A stretch of DNA of 38,419 nucleotides from assembly GCA_903870275.1 (NCBI GenBank), contig CAIQCK010000058.1:1-38419 (forward strand), in the 5' to 3' direction. How positions within the stretch are numbered: the first letter of the stretch is position 1; each line of letters starts with the position of its first letter. The position numbers and the translations under genes are program-made. Origin of the DNA: an uncultured bacterium. Its GTDB lineage: Bacteria; Verrucomicrobiota; Verrucomicrobiia; CAIQCK01. The notes under the pieces are model-generated. The model did no database searches, was not told the origin of the DNA, and saw nothing but the letters and a program-made list of their open reading frames with translations. Shown one piece after another: positions 16,363-25,174 of this stretch.

Positions 16363-18741
16363 CGCGGCCGCTTCCGGCGGTGCGCTGTCCCGGACGATGC
16401 GGAAGCCGAGATCGGGCCGTCCTTGCTGGGCCATCACGGCGGTCTGGCGCTGCGTGACGCGCACGTCGGTATCGGCCCACGAACCGCCGCGGATGACGGG
16501 CACCTTCTCCTTCGAGTTCATTTTCATCGGCGCCAACGAATCGGTCCACTCACAGACATTGCCGGCCATGTCGCGCGCGCCGAACGGGCTGACGTCGCCG
16601 GGATGCGCGTGAACCGGCGCCCATTGGAAATAGCCGTCAATCCGCCCGTGATTCACATCGTCGTAGTCCTTGCCGGTGTTGGCGAGTTTTGGATCGTCGA
16701 AGCTGTTGCCCCACGGATACAGCCGCCCGTCGGTGCCGCGCGCGGTTTTTTCCCATTCCTGCTCGGTCGGCAGCCGGCCGCCGGCCCACTTCGCATAGGC
16801 CCAGGCATCCCAGAAGTTCACATTGAAGACCGGGCTGTCTTCCGTGATCACCTGTCCGTCGTATGGTTGGCCCGTCCGAACCGCTTCCTGGATCCCTTCC
16901 CAGTCCACCGGCGTGTGCGACGTGATATCAGCGTCCTTCGGCTGCTTCGGGTTTGCCCACTGGGCGTCACCTTTCGTTCTCACCTGCAACCAAAACTTGC
17001 GGTATTGGCCGATGGTGACTTCGTATTTGCCGATCCAAAACTCCTTCGTCGTCTTCTTCTCACCCTCCTGATAAATGAACTCGCCCGCCGGCACGTGGAT
17101 GAATGATTCCACGTCCGCAGGCGGCAGCTTCGTGAGTTGCTGGAACACCAGCCAGCCGGCCACCGCCAGCGCCGCCGCGCCGGCCGCCGCGCCAACGGCG
17201 ATGTAATGTTTTTTCTGAAGGCGCTGCCTCAACGGTTTCTTCGACAGGAAAATCGGCACCACGGCGCTCCGCCGCCTGCTGGACAATCTCGCCTTCTTGA
17301 CCACCGGCGTGTGGAACGACCGCTCCAGGGTTTCCGCCTCGCCGAGCATTTGCTCCAGCGACGGAGCCGGATGGTCCGGGACCAGCAACCGTCTGAGCAG
17401 CGCATACACTTGCGGCGACTGCGGCGCGGCCGGGTCGAGGGCGTTCCACAACATCTGCGCCAGTGGCGGCATCTCCGTCGCGGCCGAGCCGCCCAGCTCG
17501 CCGCTGGAGCCGTCGAGGAACGAAAACCCGCAGAGGTGCGGCTCGCCGTTGGCCATGTCCACCAGAATATTCTTCCCCGGCACCGGGCCGAACGCGATGC
17601 GGTTGTGCGCCAGATACAACAGCGCCCGCGCCACGCCAATCAACACCCGCAGTGTGTGCGCCGGGCTGAGCTTCTGTGGCGACTCGACGATTTCTTGCAG
17701 ACAGCGGCCCTCAATGAATTCCCGCACGTAATAATGCACGCCGCCGAACTCGCCCGCCTCATAGACCGCCACGAGATTGTTGTGGCGCAGGTTGGCCAGC
17801 CGGCTCGCCAGCGAAGTGAACTGCGCGGTCTTCGCCGCGTCGTCGAGCAATCCCGAATCCAACACCTTGATGGCGACGGTGCGGTTCACCTGTTCCTGCA
17901 CCGCCTCAAACAAGCAGCCCCAGTCGCCCTGGCCCAACACGCCGCGGATCGCATAGGGACCGAGCACCGCGCCGATCATCGAATTATCCGGGCGGCGCGC
18001 TGGCGGCGCAGGCGCGGCGGCGGGTGGCGGCGTTTTCACCACCACGGGCTTTGCCGCCACGGTGGCGTGTTTGGCCACGACGGTCGGACCCGGCTGTGGC
18101 GACGCGGCTTTCGGTGGCGTTGCGGCGACGCGCGGGGCGGGAGCCTTGGCGGCGACGGGCTTTTGCGCCGTCACGGTTGTCGCGGGTTTCGCCACAACGG
18201 TCGGACGCGGCCCGGCTTTCGGCGTGGATGCAACCACGCGTGGCACGGGCGCGGCGGGTGGTTGCGCGGAAACTTTGGCGACCACGCGCGGGGCGTTGCT
18301 TGCCGGTGCGGATGGCGTTGGGGGCTCCGCCATTGGCGCCGGTTCCGGCACTGGTTCCGGCGGAGGCGAAGGCGCAGCGGGCGCGGCCTCGGCCGAGAGC
18401 ACTGCCACGATGCTTTCGGCGCGGAGCGGTTTTACAACCACGCCGAGACCGCCGGCGGCGAGCGTCTGGCTTTCGCTGTCGGCGAGCGGGGCGTCGGCTG
18501 TGAAGACGATTTTAATCTCCGGGAACCGCGAGCGGGCGAATTCGGCGAGTTGTGTGCCAGCCACGAGGAGGTCGCTGATGAGCGCCTCCATGGGTTGCGC
18601 CTCGAACGCGCCGAGAGCTTCCTCGAGCGTGGTGGCGACACAGACCTGAAACCGGCCGGCAAACGGCGGCGCGGCCAGTTCCGCGGCGAGCGCGTTGGCC
18701 GCCGCGAGATCGTGGTCCACAATGAGAAGCGCGGTTGCCAT
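16357..18741 (-). CDS. Receiver / pseudokinase / TM / FGE-sulfatase-like fusion protein
   Basis: A 794-residue signalling protein. Residues 3-118 form a response-regulator receiver (VDHD 8-11, likely phospho-acceptor D57 in ISDLLV, T81 and K104). A long Pro/Ala/Val linker follows (about 120-250). Residues 255-475 have a Ser/Thr kinase fold: G-loop GQGDWG (270-275) and K292 in VAIK are present, but the HRD motif is F384-G385-P386 and DFG is C404-G405-F406, so catalytic Asp residues are missing and it should be a pseudokinase. A membrane helix spans 513-534. Residues 545-787 are an FGE-sulfatase (SUMF1-type) domain (PAGEF, GGRLPTEQEWEKTARG, PFGARDMAGNVCEWT, RGGSW), lacking the catalytic cysteine pair in its C-terminal part. 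It is translationally coupled to the FHA gene upstream: TGATG overlap. Confidence 0.85.
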   Translation of the reverse strand: MATALLIVDHDLAAANALAAELAAPPFAGRFQVCVATTLEEALGAFEAQPMEALISDLLVAGTQLAEFARSRFPEIKIVFTADAPLADSESQTLAAGGLGVVVKPLRAESIVAVLSAEAAPAAPSPPPEPVPEPAPMAEPPTPSAPASNAPRVVAKVSAQPPAAPVPRVVASTPKAGPRPTVVAKPATTVTAQKPVAAKAPAPRVAATPPKAASPQPGPTVVAKHATVAAKPVVVKTPPPAAAPAPPARRPDNSMIGAVLGPYAIRGVLGQGDWGCLFEAVQEQVNRTVAIKVLDSGLLDDAAKTAQFTSLASRLANLRHNNLVAVYEAGEFGGVHYYVREFIEGRCLQEIVESPQKLSPAHTLRVLIGVARALLYLAHNRIAFGPVPGKNILVDMANGEPHLCGFSFLDGSSGELGGSAATEMPPLAQMLWNALDPAAPQSPQVYALLRRLLVPDHPAPSLEQMLGEAETLERSFHTPVVKKARLSSRRRSAVVPIFLSKKPLRQRLQKKHYIAVGAAAGAAALAVAGWLVFQQLTKLPPADVESFIHVPAGEFIYQEGEKKTTKEFWIGKYEVTIGQYRKFWLQVRTKGDAQWANPKQPKDADITSHTPVDWEGIQEAVRTGQPYDGQVITEDSPVFNVNFWDAWAYAKWAGGRLPTEQEWEKTARGTDGRLYPWGNSFDDPKLANTGKDYDDVNHGRIDGYFQWAPVHAHPGDVSPFGARDMAGNVCEWTDSLAPMKMNSKEKVPVIRGGSWADTDVRVTQRQTAVMAQQGRPDLGFRIVRDSAPPEAAAK

Positions 18742-19286
18742 CAGGGTCCCGGTTGGGTTGGCGCCGGGGCGGGCGCGGCGGCGGGCGACGGCGCAGATGG
18801 CGGCAGCGCGCCGGGCAGATCGGGCGGCAGCGGAAATCGTCTCAGGATCGCAGCGGTTTCCTCCGGCGTGAACCGGTGTTCCCGCGTCCAGACCGCGATT
18901 CCAATGCCGGCGATCTGGATCGCAAACGTCAGTCCCACCATGACGACCGCCATCCAGAAAAACCCGGTGGTGCGCAGCTTCTGGCTGTTCACGTCGTGGA
19001 GAAATACAAACCGCATCGCCACGGCGCCAATCTCAACGAGGCAGCCGCTGGGCAGGCGGGTTTCTTCGCTGATGGGTTTGCCGTTGATATAGACGCCGTT
19101 GGTGGAGCCGCAATCGCGCACCATGACGCCTCGCCGCGTGATCCGCAGCGCGCAGTGGCGGCCGGAAATACCGTCGTCCACAAGGCGCAGAGTGTTGCCC
19201 GGGTCGCGGCCAATGGTCAGTTCCGCGCCTTTCGGCTGGATGCTCTCGCCTTCGCGGGTGCCGTTTTCAATGATGAGATGATACAT
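18741..19286 (-). CDS. FHA-domain membrane protein
   Basis: A 181-residue protein with an N-terminal forkhead-associated domain (residues 1-95): [16 protein letters not shown] and STNGVYING are the phosphothreonine-binding loop residues. A membrane helix follows at about 107-130 ([25 protein letters not shown]) and the C-terminal tail is proline-rich ([21 protein letters not shown]). FHA domains read phosphothreonine on partner proteins. Its stop overlaps the start of the receiver-pseudokinase gene by one base (TGATG), so both are made together. Since that partner is a predicted pseudokinase, the phosphothreonine it reads must come from elsewhere. The predicted topology places FHA in the cytoplasm. 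Confidence 0.88.
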   Translation of the reverse strand: MYHLIIENGTREGESIQPKGAELTIGRDPGNTLRLVDDGISGRHCALRITRRGVMVRDCGSTNGVYINGKPISEETRLPSGCLVEIGAVAMRFVFLHDVNSQKLRTTGFFWMAVVMVGLTFAIQIAGIGIAVWTREHRFTPEETAAILRRFPLPPDLPGALPPSAPSPAAAPAPAPTQPGP

Positions 19287-19312
19287 GCGCGCCGCCGCCA
19301 GTCGTTGGCGCG

Positions 19313-19341
19313 ACTTTACGGACGGCGCCGGGCGCTGTCAA
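19313..19341 (-). promoter_or_regulatory. Promoter of the FHA/pseudokinase operon
   Basis: On the minus strand, a perfect TTGACA (19336-19341), a 17-base spacer and TAAAGT (19313-19318). Transcription would start about 20 bases before the ATG at 19286. Confidence 0.65.
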
Positions 19342-19403
19342 TCCGTCACTGTCGTCGGTTTCGCATTTCCCGTTTCGTTGCCCTCGCCCAGCCGGCTTCG
19401 TTC

Positions 19404-19432
19404 TTGCCAGCGCGCGGGCCGCTCTCTATGCT
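19404..19432 (+). promoter_or_regulatory. Promoter of the UDP-glucuronate decarboxylase gene
   Basis: TTGCCA (19404-19409), a 17-base spacer and TATGCT (19427-19432). The expected leader is about 20 bases. It is divergent from the FHA promoter, 63 bases apart. Confidence 0.55.
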
Positions 19433-19459
19433 GCGCGCGATTTTTGTGGGACCGAAGCG

Positions 19460-20437
19460 ATGATGAATACGACGCATTCTAAAAAACCCGTCGCCGTTGT
19501 GACGGGCGGCGCGGGCTTTGTTGGATCACATCTTTGCGACCGGCTGCTGGCCGAGAGCTGGCGTGTGTTCGCCGTGGATAACTTTCTTACCGGCTCGCGC
19601 GACAACATCAAGCACCTCGAGGACAATCCCGACTTCGTGCTGATCGAGCAGGACGTGACCCAATACCTGAAGGTGCCCGGGTCGGTGGAGTTTGTGTATC
19701 ACTTCGCCTCGCCGGCCAGTCCGGTGGATTACGGCGAGTATCCGGTGAAGACGCTGAAGGCCGGTTCGCTCGGCACGCTCAATGCCCTCGGCCTCGCCAA
19801 GAACAAGCGCGCCGGTTTCATGATCGCTTCCACCAGCGAAGTCTACGGCGACCCGCTGGTGCATCCACAGACCGAGAGCTACTGGGGCAACGTCAATCCC
19901 GTCGGGCCGCGCGGCTGCTACGACGAGGCCAAGCGGTTCGCCGAGGCGCTGACGATGGCCTATCTGCTTGAAGACAAGGTCAACACCCACATCGTCCGCA
20001 TTTTTAACACCTACGGCCCGCGAATGCGACTGCGCGACGGCCGTGTAGTGCCGGCGTTCATCAGCCAGGCGCTGCTCAGCGAGCCGCTCACGGTTTTCGG
20101 CGACGGCAGCCAGACGCGCAGCTTCTGTTACGTGAGCGATCTGGTGGACGGCATCTGGCGGTTGTCGCGGACGGATTTTCACGAGCCGGTCAATGTCGGC
20201 AACCCGGCGGAGATGACCGTGCGGCAGTTCGGCGAAGCCGTCCTGAAGATCATCGGCTCGCGAGCGCCGATTGTTTCCAAACCGTTGCCGGTGGACGACC
20301 CGAAACAACGACGGCCGGACATTACCCGCGCCCAGCAACTGCTCGGCTGGGAGCCGAAAGTTGGCCTCGACGAAGGCTTGCGGCTGACCATTCCTTACTT
20401 CCGCGAGCGCCTGAGACATGCGCCAGCGGCGGGTTGA
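19460..20437 (+). CDS. uxs: UDP-glucuronate decarboxylase (UDP-xylose synthase)
   Basis: A 325-residue extended SDR enzyme that converts UDP-glucuronate to UDP-xylose using tightly bound [15 protein letters not shown] (15-26) is the NAD site, YHFASPASP (about 80-88) and [25 protein letters not shown] are hallmarks of the Uxs family, with Y154 and K158 catalytic and the second arginine-rich segment ([15 protein letters not shown]) in place. The start ATG 19460 is followed by a second ATG; either could serve. The cytoplasmic product feeds xylose or arabinose into surface polysaccharide. Its stop codon overlaps the -35 box of the next gene. No UDP-glucose dehydrogenase is seen nearby. Confidence 0.9.
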   Translation: MMNTTHSKKPVAVVTGGAGFVGSHLCDRLLAESWRVFAVDNFLTGSRDNIKHLEDNPDFVLIEQDVTQYLKVPGSVEFVYHFASPASPVDYGEYPVKTLKAGSLGTLNALGLAKNKRAGFMIASTSEVYGDPLVHPQTESYWGNVNPVGPRGCYDEAKRFAEALTMAYLLEDKVNTHIVRIFNTYGPRMRLRDGRVVPAFISQALLSEPLTVFGDGSQTRSFCYVSDLVDGIWRLSRTDFHEPVNVGNPAEMTVRQFGEAVLKIIGSRAPIVSKPLPVDDPKQRRPDITRAQQLLGWEPKVGLDEGLRLTIPYFRERLRHAPAAG

Positions 20438-20463
20438 CAACGCCGCGCCGCTGCCGATACGCT
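20434..20463 (+). promoter_or_regulatory. Promoter of the zinc-ribbon gene
   Basis: A perfect TTGACA (20434-20439) overlapping the uxs stop codon, an 18-base spacer and TACGCT (20458-20463), the same -10 hexamer as at tmk. The leader would be about 14 bases. Confidence 0.5.
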
Positions 20464-20484
20464 CCAGTTACTGAAATTCGTCGC

Positions 20485-22233
20485 ATGGACATCTTCTTCA
20501 AATGTATCCACTGCGGCCAACGCCTTGTGGTGGATGATGCGGGCATCGGGATGGAAATACCTTGTCCGTTGTGCGCCAAGCTCGTTGCCATCCCGCCGCA
20601 ATCCACGGTTCCTCCTGAAGAAACAGAGGTGCGGGTGCCGCCGGCGACGAAACTGCCGGAGACAGGTCTTCCGCCGCCGATTGTCACCGTCGCTTCGCGG
20701 CCGCTGACTGAAGCGCACACGCCACCCGAGCCAGTTCCAGCCAAGCCTGCGTCCTCTGAGGAAACGCCCGTACCGGCGAACCTTTGCGTGCCTCACGCGC
20801 CGGCTCGTGTGCGGCGACCGCCCGGTTCACCGCCGCCGCCGCGCGCGCCGAAACCCGCGCCCGCGCTCACACCCGCGCTGGTCGAAATGTTCGCGCCGGT
20901 TCCGTCGAACCTCCGCGCGCCCGGCGCGCCGCGTCGTGTGCGATTGCCGCTGGCCACGCCGCCGGCGCCACGCGCGCTGCAGTCCGCGCCGGCGTTGCGC
21001 CCGGAAGTGGTTGTTTTGCTGAAGCCGGCGGAAACGCCGCCACCGGTGCCGCTGCCCGCGCCGGTGTTCATACCGGGCCCAGCCAAACCGCCGCCCGCTC
21101 CGGCCTCGGCACCGCCGCCGACCAAGTTGCCGCCGCCGCCACCAGCGCCGAAACTGCCCGAAACGGCCCAACCGTCGCCGCCAGTCCCGCTTGTTACGGT
21201 CGCGCCGCCATCAGCGCCGGCGTTGCAGGGTATCGTGCCGCCGCTCGATCTTGCGTTTCCCAAAGTCGAATTGCCGCCCGCGCCGCCGCCGACCAAGTTA
21301 CCACCGCCGCCACCGGCGCCGGTGAAAGCCGAGCCGGTTGCCGTGTCATCGCCCATGCCGGTTTCCGTCGCGCCGTCGCCCGCCGCCGTCCGGTTGGCGA
21401 ACCTCGGCGGGCCGGCGAAGGCCGCGGCGGAACAATGGCATGGACTGGCCGCCGCGCTCGCCCAACAACTCTGGAACGGCCACTCGCCGGTGCCGTTGCG
21501 CGCCACGGTGGTCGAGGCGTTTCTCCACGCGATGCCGCGGTTCAACTCCGTTCCCGGCGGCGAAGCCGGTGCCGCCGGCACCAGCGGCGGACGCAGTCGT
21601 TGGAGCGATCCGTTTGCCGGCGACCAGCCGGACATCGTGGGGCGGTTCGACCGGCCCGACTTCGAAGGCATCGCCGCGCGTGTCGCGGAACTGATTGAGC
21701 GCTGGATGCAACGTCAGGAAAACCTGGCGCGACAGCCCGGCTCCGACGCCGACGACATCCATTTCGCGATGATGCCGGTGCCACACTCCGCCGTCGTCAG
21801 TTTCGGCATGAACTACCGCCAGCGCGGCGCGGCGGGCCGCAAGCGCATTACGTGCTGGGTCGCGCGCGTCGGCGAAAACCGCTTTCTGTTTTCCGGAAAA
21901 GTCCCGCCGAGCGTCAGCGTCACGCTGCCCGGTTTTGTGCAATCGTTCCGCGCCGAGGCGGGCGAGCCGTCCGAGCCGCTGCCGCTCGAGGAAATCCTCA
22001 ACATGCCGCCGCCGCCCAACGTGGATGCCGAGAACGCGCTGGTGGTGCGCCGGTTGATGTTGAGCTTTTGCGAAGCCTATTTTGTGCGGTTCGACAACCG
22101 CCTCGCGGCGGAATTTTACGACCAGATTCGCCGCCGTCGCGATATCGTCCGCGCCGTCATCCCCGGCATGTTGCAGGTGATGCCGCCGTCGCGCGAAAAA
22201 CGAATGCTGCAACAGCTCAGCCGTGAACTGTGA
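20485..22233 (+). CDS. Zinc-ribbon protein with long proline-rich linker and unknown C-terminal domain
   Basis: A 582-residue protein. ATG 20485 is chosen since MDIFFKCIHCGQRL starts the zinc ribbon, with C7, C10, C27 and C30 as ligands (CIHC and CPLC), a short ribbon often found at the N-terminus of proteins in Verrucomicrobiota. Residues 35 to about 310 are a low-complexity Pro/Ala/Val stretch (PPPTKLPPPPPAP occurs twice). The C-terminal 270 residues contain helical and beta segments (AEQWHGLAAALAQQLWNGH; VPHSAVVSFGMNYRQRGAAGRKRITCWVARVGENRF; REKRMLQQLSREL) that I do not recognise. No membrane helix is seen. The architecture suggests a tethered scaffold or regulator, but function is unknown. 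Confidence 0.65.
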   Translation: MDIFFKCIHCGQRLVVDDAGIGMEIPCPLCAKLVAIPPQSTVPPEETEVRVPPATKLPETGLPPPIVTVASRPLTEAHTPPEPVPAKPASSEETPVPANLCVPHAPARVRRPPGSPPPPRAPKPAPALTPALVEMFAPVPSNLRAPGAPRRVRLPLATPPAPRALQSAPALRPEVVVLLKPAETPPPVPLPAPVFIPGPAKPPPAPASAPPPTKLPPPPPAPKLPETAQPSPPVPLVTVAPPSAPALQGIVPPLDLAFPKVELPPAPPPTKLPPPPPAPVKAEPVAVSSPMPVSVAPSPAAVRLANLGGPAKAAAEQWHGLAAALAQQLWNGHSPVPLRATVVEAFLHAMPRFNSVPGGEAGAAGTSGGRSRWSDPFAGDQPDIVGRFDRPDFEGIAARVAELIERWMQRQENLARQPGSDADDIHFAMMPVPHSAVVSFGMNYRQRGAAGRKRITCWVARVGENRFLFSGKVPPSVSVTLPGFVQSFRAEAGEPSEPLPLEEILNMPPPPNVDAENALVVRRLMLSFCEAYFVRFDNRLAAEFYDQIRRRRDIVRAVIPGMLQVMPPSREKRMLQQLSREL

Positions 22234-22244
22234 ACTGACGCATC

Positions 22245-24845
22245 GTGAACGAAACTCCAAATTCCAAACCGGATGCCTGGAGCGTGAAATTTCCCTGGAG
22301 TTTGGAGTGCGGTGTTTGGAGTTCTTCCGGCCTCGCCTTGGCTTTCTTCCTTGCCGCCGCCAGCGCCTCGTCCGCCGACGAGATGTTTCCGTTCGTCATG
22401 CCAGGATTGGAGCCGAGCCGCGGCGTCGCCGACGTGTCGTGGCTTAACGACGCGCCGGCTGGCCACAACGGCTTTCTGCGCCCGCGCGACGGCCATTTCT
22501 TGGATGGACGCGGCAAGCGTGTCAAATTTCTCGCCACCAACTTTACTTTCAGCAGCGCGTTTCCCGGTCACGACGACGCGGAAAAACTTGCCGCGCGGCT
22601 TGCCAGCTTCGGCATCAACTGCATCCGGTTCCACCACATGGACAACCAGGCCGCGCCGCGCGGCATCTGGAAAGCCGGCACGCCGAAGAAGAACGAGTTT
22701 GACCCGGACCAACTCGACCGGCTGGATTATTTCATCGCCCAACTGAAGGCGCGGGGCATTTATGCCGACATCAACCTTCACGTCTCGCGCAATTACTGGG
22801 AGGGCGGGGATTTCCCCGACGGCCTCAGCGACCGCCAGCGGCGCGAGGAGTTGCCGAATTACTGCAAGGGACTGGATAAAATCAACGACCCGATGATCCG
22901 GATGCAGCGCGACTACGCCCGCGCGCTGCTGACGCACGTCAACCCCTACACCAAGACCGCCTACGCCGCCGAGCCGTGCGTCGCCATCGTCGAGATCAAT
23001 AACGAGAACTCGCTGCTCGACCTGAAGGTGGCGGCGTTGCCGGATTATTACCGGCAGGACGTGTTGAAGAAATGGAATGTCTGGCTCCAGTCGCGCTATG
23101 GCTCCGCCGAAAAATTGGAGGCTGCGTGGGGCGGCGCCGCGCCGCTCGGCGAAAATCTTCTGCACGGCAAGTGGACCCTTCAGGGCGACGAATACTACAG
23201 TCTCGCCAATAAGGACGGCGTAACGCGCGTGACGATCAAGCGACTGCCTGCGATCAGTTGGCACGCGCAGATCCATCAAGTCGGCCTGACGCTGGAGGAG
23301 GGCAAGCTTTACACGCTCGAATTCACGGCGCGTTCCGAGCCGGCGCGCCGGTTGCCGATGAGCGTCATGCTCCAGAAATCGGACTGGCATCCTTGCGGCC
23401 TGACCGACGCCGCCGACCTGACGCCGCAATGGAAAACTTTCAGTTTTACGTTTCGCGCCTCGCGGGTGGAACCGGCTTCGGTGCGCGCCGGCTTCAACCT
23501 TGGCGAAGGACCGCTCGGCGAGTTGGAAATCAAAGACATGGCGTTGCGGCCCGGCGGCTCCCTCGGATTGCGTTCGGGTGAGTCTCTCGATGCCGGCACG
23601 GTCACCAGCGGCGAGCGCAGCCTGGGCACGACGCGGCACATCGACTGGGTGCGGTTCCTCGCTGGAACCGAGCGCGCTTACACCGACGGGATGCGCGAGT
23701 TTCTGAAAAAGGAACTCCGCGTCCGCGCTAACATCATCGACACGCAGGCCAGCTACGGCGGCATGGCCGGCTGCTACCGCGAGTCGGTCAACGATTACGT
23801 GGACATGCACGCCTACTGGCAGCATCCGCGCTTCCCGCACCGGCCCTGGGACCGCGAGGACTGGCTGATTCCCAACACGCCGATGGTGGCCGCGAAGGAC
23901 GGCGGCAACTTCGCGCGGCTCGCCGCCTATCGCGTCGCGGGCAAGCCATTCACTGTCAGCGAATACGACCATCCCGCGCCGAGCCACTACTCGGCGGAGA
24001 TGTTCCCGATGATCGCCAGTTTTGCCGCCACCCAGGATTGGGACGGCTTCTTTCAGTTCGACTACGGCGACACCGATTGGGCCTCCGGAAAAATCGGCGG
24101 CTTCTTCATGCTCGAACAGCATCCCGCCAAACTCGCGTTCCTGCCGGCGGCGGCACTGATGTTCCGCCGCGGCGACGTGGCGCCGGCGCGCGGCGCGGCG
24201 CGGTTGAGCATTCCCGCTACGCAGGTGGAGGAACTCGTCGCCGAGCGAGTTTCCATGGGCGACGCGTGGAAGAAAGCGGGCGTGGAACCGTGCAATTTGC
24301 TGGTACGCCGTTGGACGGTGAGCTTCACGCGCAGCGGCAAACTTTGCGCCGACCAAACCAAGACCAGCGGCTCGCAGATCGCGTGGGACACCGAAGCTGC
24401 GATCTACATCGTGGACGCGCCCGCCGCGAAAGCCGTCGTCGGCCGTTGCACCGGCAAGACCACGCGGCTCGACGGCGCCGAGTTTGAGGTGAAATCCAAC
24501 GAACGCAATTTTGCCGCGCTGACGCTCAACGCCATGGACGGCAAACCCATCGCGCAATCCCGCCGCCTGCTGCTCGCCGCCGCCGGCAACGTCGAGAACA
24601 CCGGCATGGGTTGGAATGACAAGCACACCAGTGTCGACAGCCACTGGGGCCAAGCGCCCACAGTTTGCGAGGGCATCGCCGCGAAGATTGCCGTCGCCAC
24701 GCAGCTCAAGCCAGCGAAAGTTTTTGCGCTCGACGGCTCCGGCGCGCGCGCCGGCGAAGTCCCCGCCACGCTCGCCGACGGCAAGCTCACCTTCGAGATC
24801 GGCCCGCAGTTCAAGACGCTCTGGTACGAAATCGCGGCGGAGTAG
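22245..24845 (+). CDS. Secreted clan-A-like glycoside hydrolase with inserted carbohydrate-binding-like domain
   Basis: An 866-residue protein from GTG 22245; the signal peptide is SGLALAFFLAAASASSADE (28-46). The start is uncertain because a palindromic repeat covers the first 25 codons; in-frame GTG 22284, TTG 22302 or 22338 are alternatives. The TIM-barrel fold begins near 70 and IVEINNENS (E254) is the likely acid/base at the end of strand 4. Residues 305-440 look like a beta-sandwich carbohydrate-binding module (GLTLEEGKLYTLEFTARSEPARRLPMSVML; WKTFSFTFRAS), placed between the acid/base and VSEYDHPAPSHYS (E573, likely nucleophile). The last 200 residues are probably beta-sandwich accessory domains. 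The substrate is unknown; relatives act on beta-linked polysaccharides. Confidence 0.8.
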   Translation: MNETPNSKPDAWSVKFPWSLECGVWSSSGLALAFFLAAASASSADEMFPFVMPGLEPSRGVADVSWLNDAPAGHNGFLRPRDGHFLDGRGKRVKFLATNFTFSSAFPGHDDAEKLAARLASFGINCIRFHHMDNQAAPRGIWKAGTPKKNEFDPDQLDRLDYFIAQLKARGIYADINLHVSRNYWEGGDFPDGLSDRQRREELPNYCKGLDKINDPMIRMQRDYARALLTHVNPYTKTAYAAEPCVAIVEINNENSLLDLKVAALPDYYRQDVLKKWNVWLQSRYGSAEKLEAAWGGAAPLGENLLHGKWTLQGDEYYSLANKDGVTRVTIKRLPAISWHAQIHQVGLTLEEGKLYTLEFTARSEPARRLPMSVMLQKSDWHPCGLTDAADLTPQWKTFSFTFRASRVEPASVRAGFNLGEGPLGELEIKDMALRPGGSLGLRSGESLDAGTVTSGERSLGTTRHIDWVRFLAGTERAYTDGMREFLKKELRVRANIIDTQASYGGMAGCYRESVNDYVDMHAYWQHPRFPHRPWDREDWLIPNTPMVAAKDGGNFARLAAYRVAGKPFTVSEYDHPAPSHYSAEMFPMIASFAATQDWDGFFQFDYGDTDWASGKIGGFFMLEQHPAKLAFLPAAALMFRRGDVAPARGAARLSIPATQVEELVAERVSMGDAWKKAGVEPCNLLVRRWTVSFTRSGKLCADQTKTSGSQIAWDTEAAIYIVDAPAAKAVVGRCTGKTTRLDGAEFEVKSNERNFAALTLNAMDGKPIAQSRRLLLAAAGNVENTGMGWNDKHTSVDSHWGQAPTVCEGIAAKIAVATQLKPAKVFALDGSGARAGEVPATLADGKLTFEIGPQFKTLWYEIAAE
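22254..22323. repeat. Word-repeat palindrome (CTCCAAA words)
   Basis: ACTCCAAATTCC (22254-22265) pairs with GGAGTTTGGAGT (22297-22308) at 11 of 12 positions, and a further TTTGGAGTT copy lies at 22315-22323. It encodes the N-terminus of the glycoside hydrolase. Confidence 0.7.
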
Positions 24846-24857
24846 AACCGATTCTCT

Positions 24858-24863
24858 GGAGGT
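24858..24863 (+). promoter_or_regulatory. Ribosome-binding site that decides a TTG start
   Basis: A perfect GGAGGT lies 8 bases before TTG 24872. The in-frame ATG at 24908 has no such site, which favours the TTG start of the HicB-like gene. Confidence 0.6.
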
Positions 24864-24871
24864 GTTGATAT

Positions 24872-25126
24872 TTGCCTTTGTATTGGGTTCCCGGTAGAAC
24901 GTCTTGCATGATTTCCGGTTACATCACGGCTGCCATGCGGCACGCCTGCTATGAGTTGATGAAAAACGGGCGATTTTACGGCTCCATCGCGGAGTGCCAG
25001 GGGTGTTGGGCCGAAGGCACCACGCTGGAGGCATGCCGCGAGGAACTCATCGAAGTCCTCGAAGAGTGGATTGCTCTGGCCTACAAGCGCGGTGACTGCA
25101 TTCAGTGTTCGTTCGCAGACTCGTAG
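24872..25126 (+). CDS. HicB-like antitoxin, without a visible HicA
   Basis: An 84-residue protein with the HicB fold pattern: MRHACYELMKNGRFYGSIAECQGCWAEGTTLEACREELIEVLEEWI, including G-x-x-C-P/Q-G-x-W-A and E-A-x-x-x-L. Start TTG 24872 follows a strong GGAGGT site. HicB antitoxins bind and inhibit HicA mRNA interferases and often repress their own operon through a C-terminal DNA-binding region. Here no HicA (double-stranded-RNA-binding-like) gene lies within 300 bases on either side, and no C-terminal helix-turn-helix is seen, so it is an orphan antitoxin or a different HicB-family protein. It opens a lower-GC patch following the glycoside hydrolase. Confidence 0.75.
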   Translation: MPLYWVPGRTSCMISGYITAAMRHACYELMKNGRFYGSIAECQGCWAEGTTLEACREELIEVLEEWIALAYKRGDCIQCSFADS

Positions 25127-25174
25127 TACGGCAGCGTTACAGTCACGCCTGCTTCTGATCCAAGAGGTGGCGGC

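Noticed and set aside
16357..18741. The kinase fold as an active Ser/Thr kinase
   Set aside because: The HRD and DFG positions read FGP and CGF, so the catalytic aspartates are missing even though the G-loop and VAIK lysine remain.
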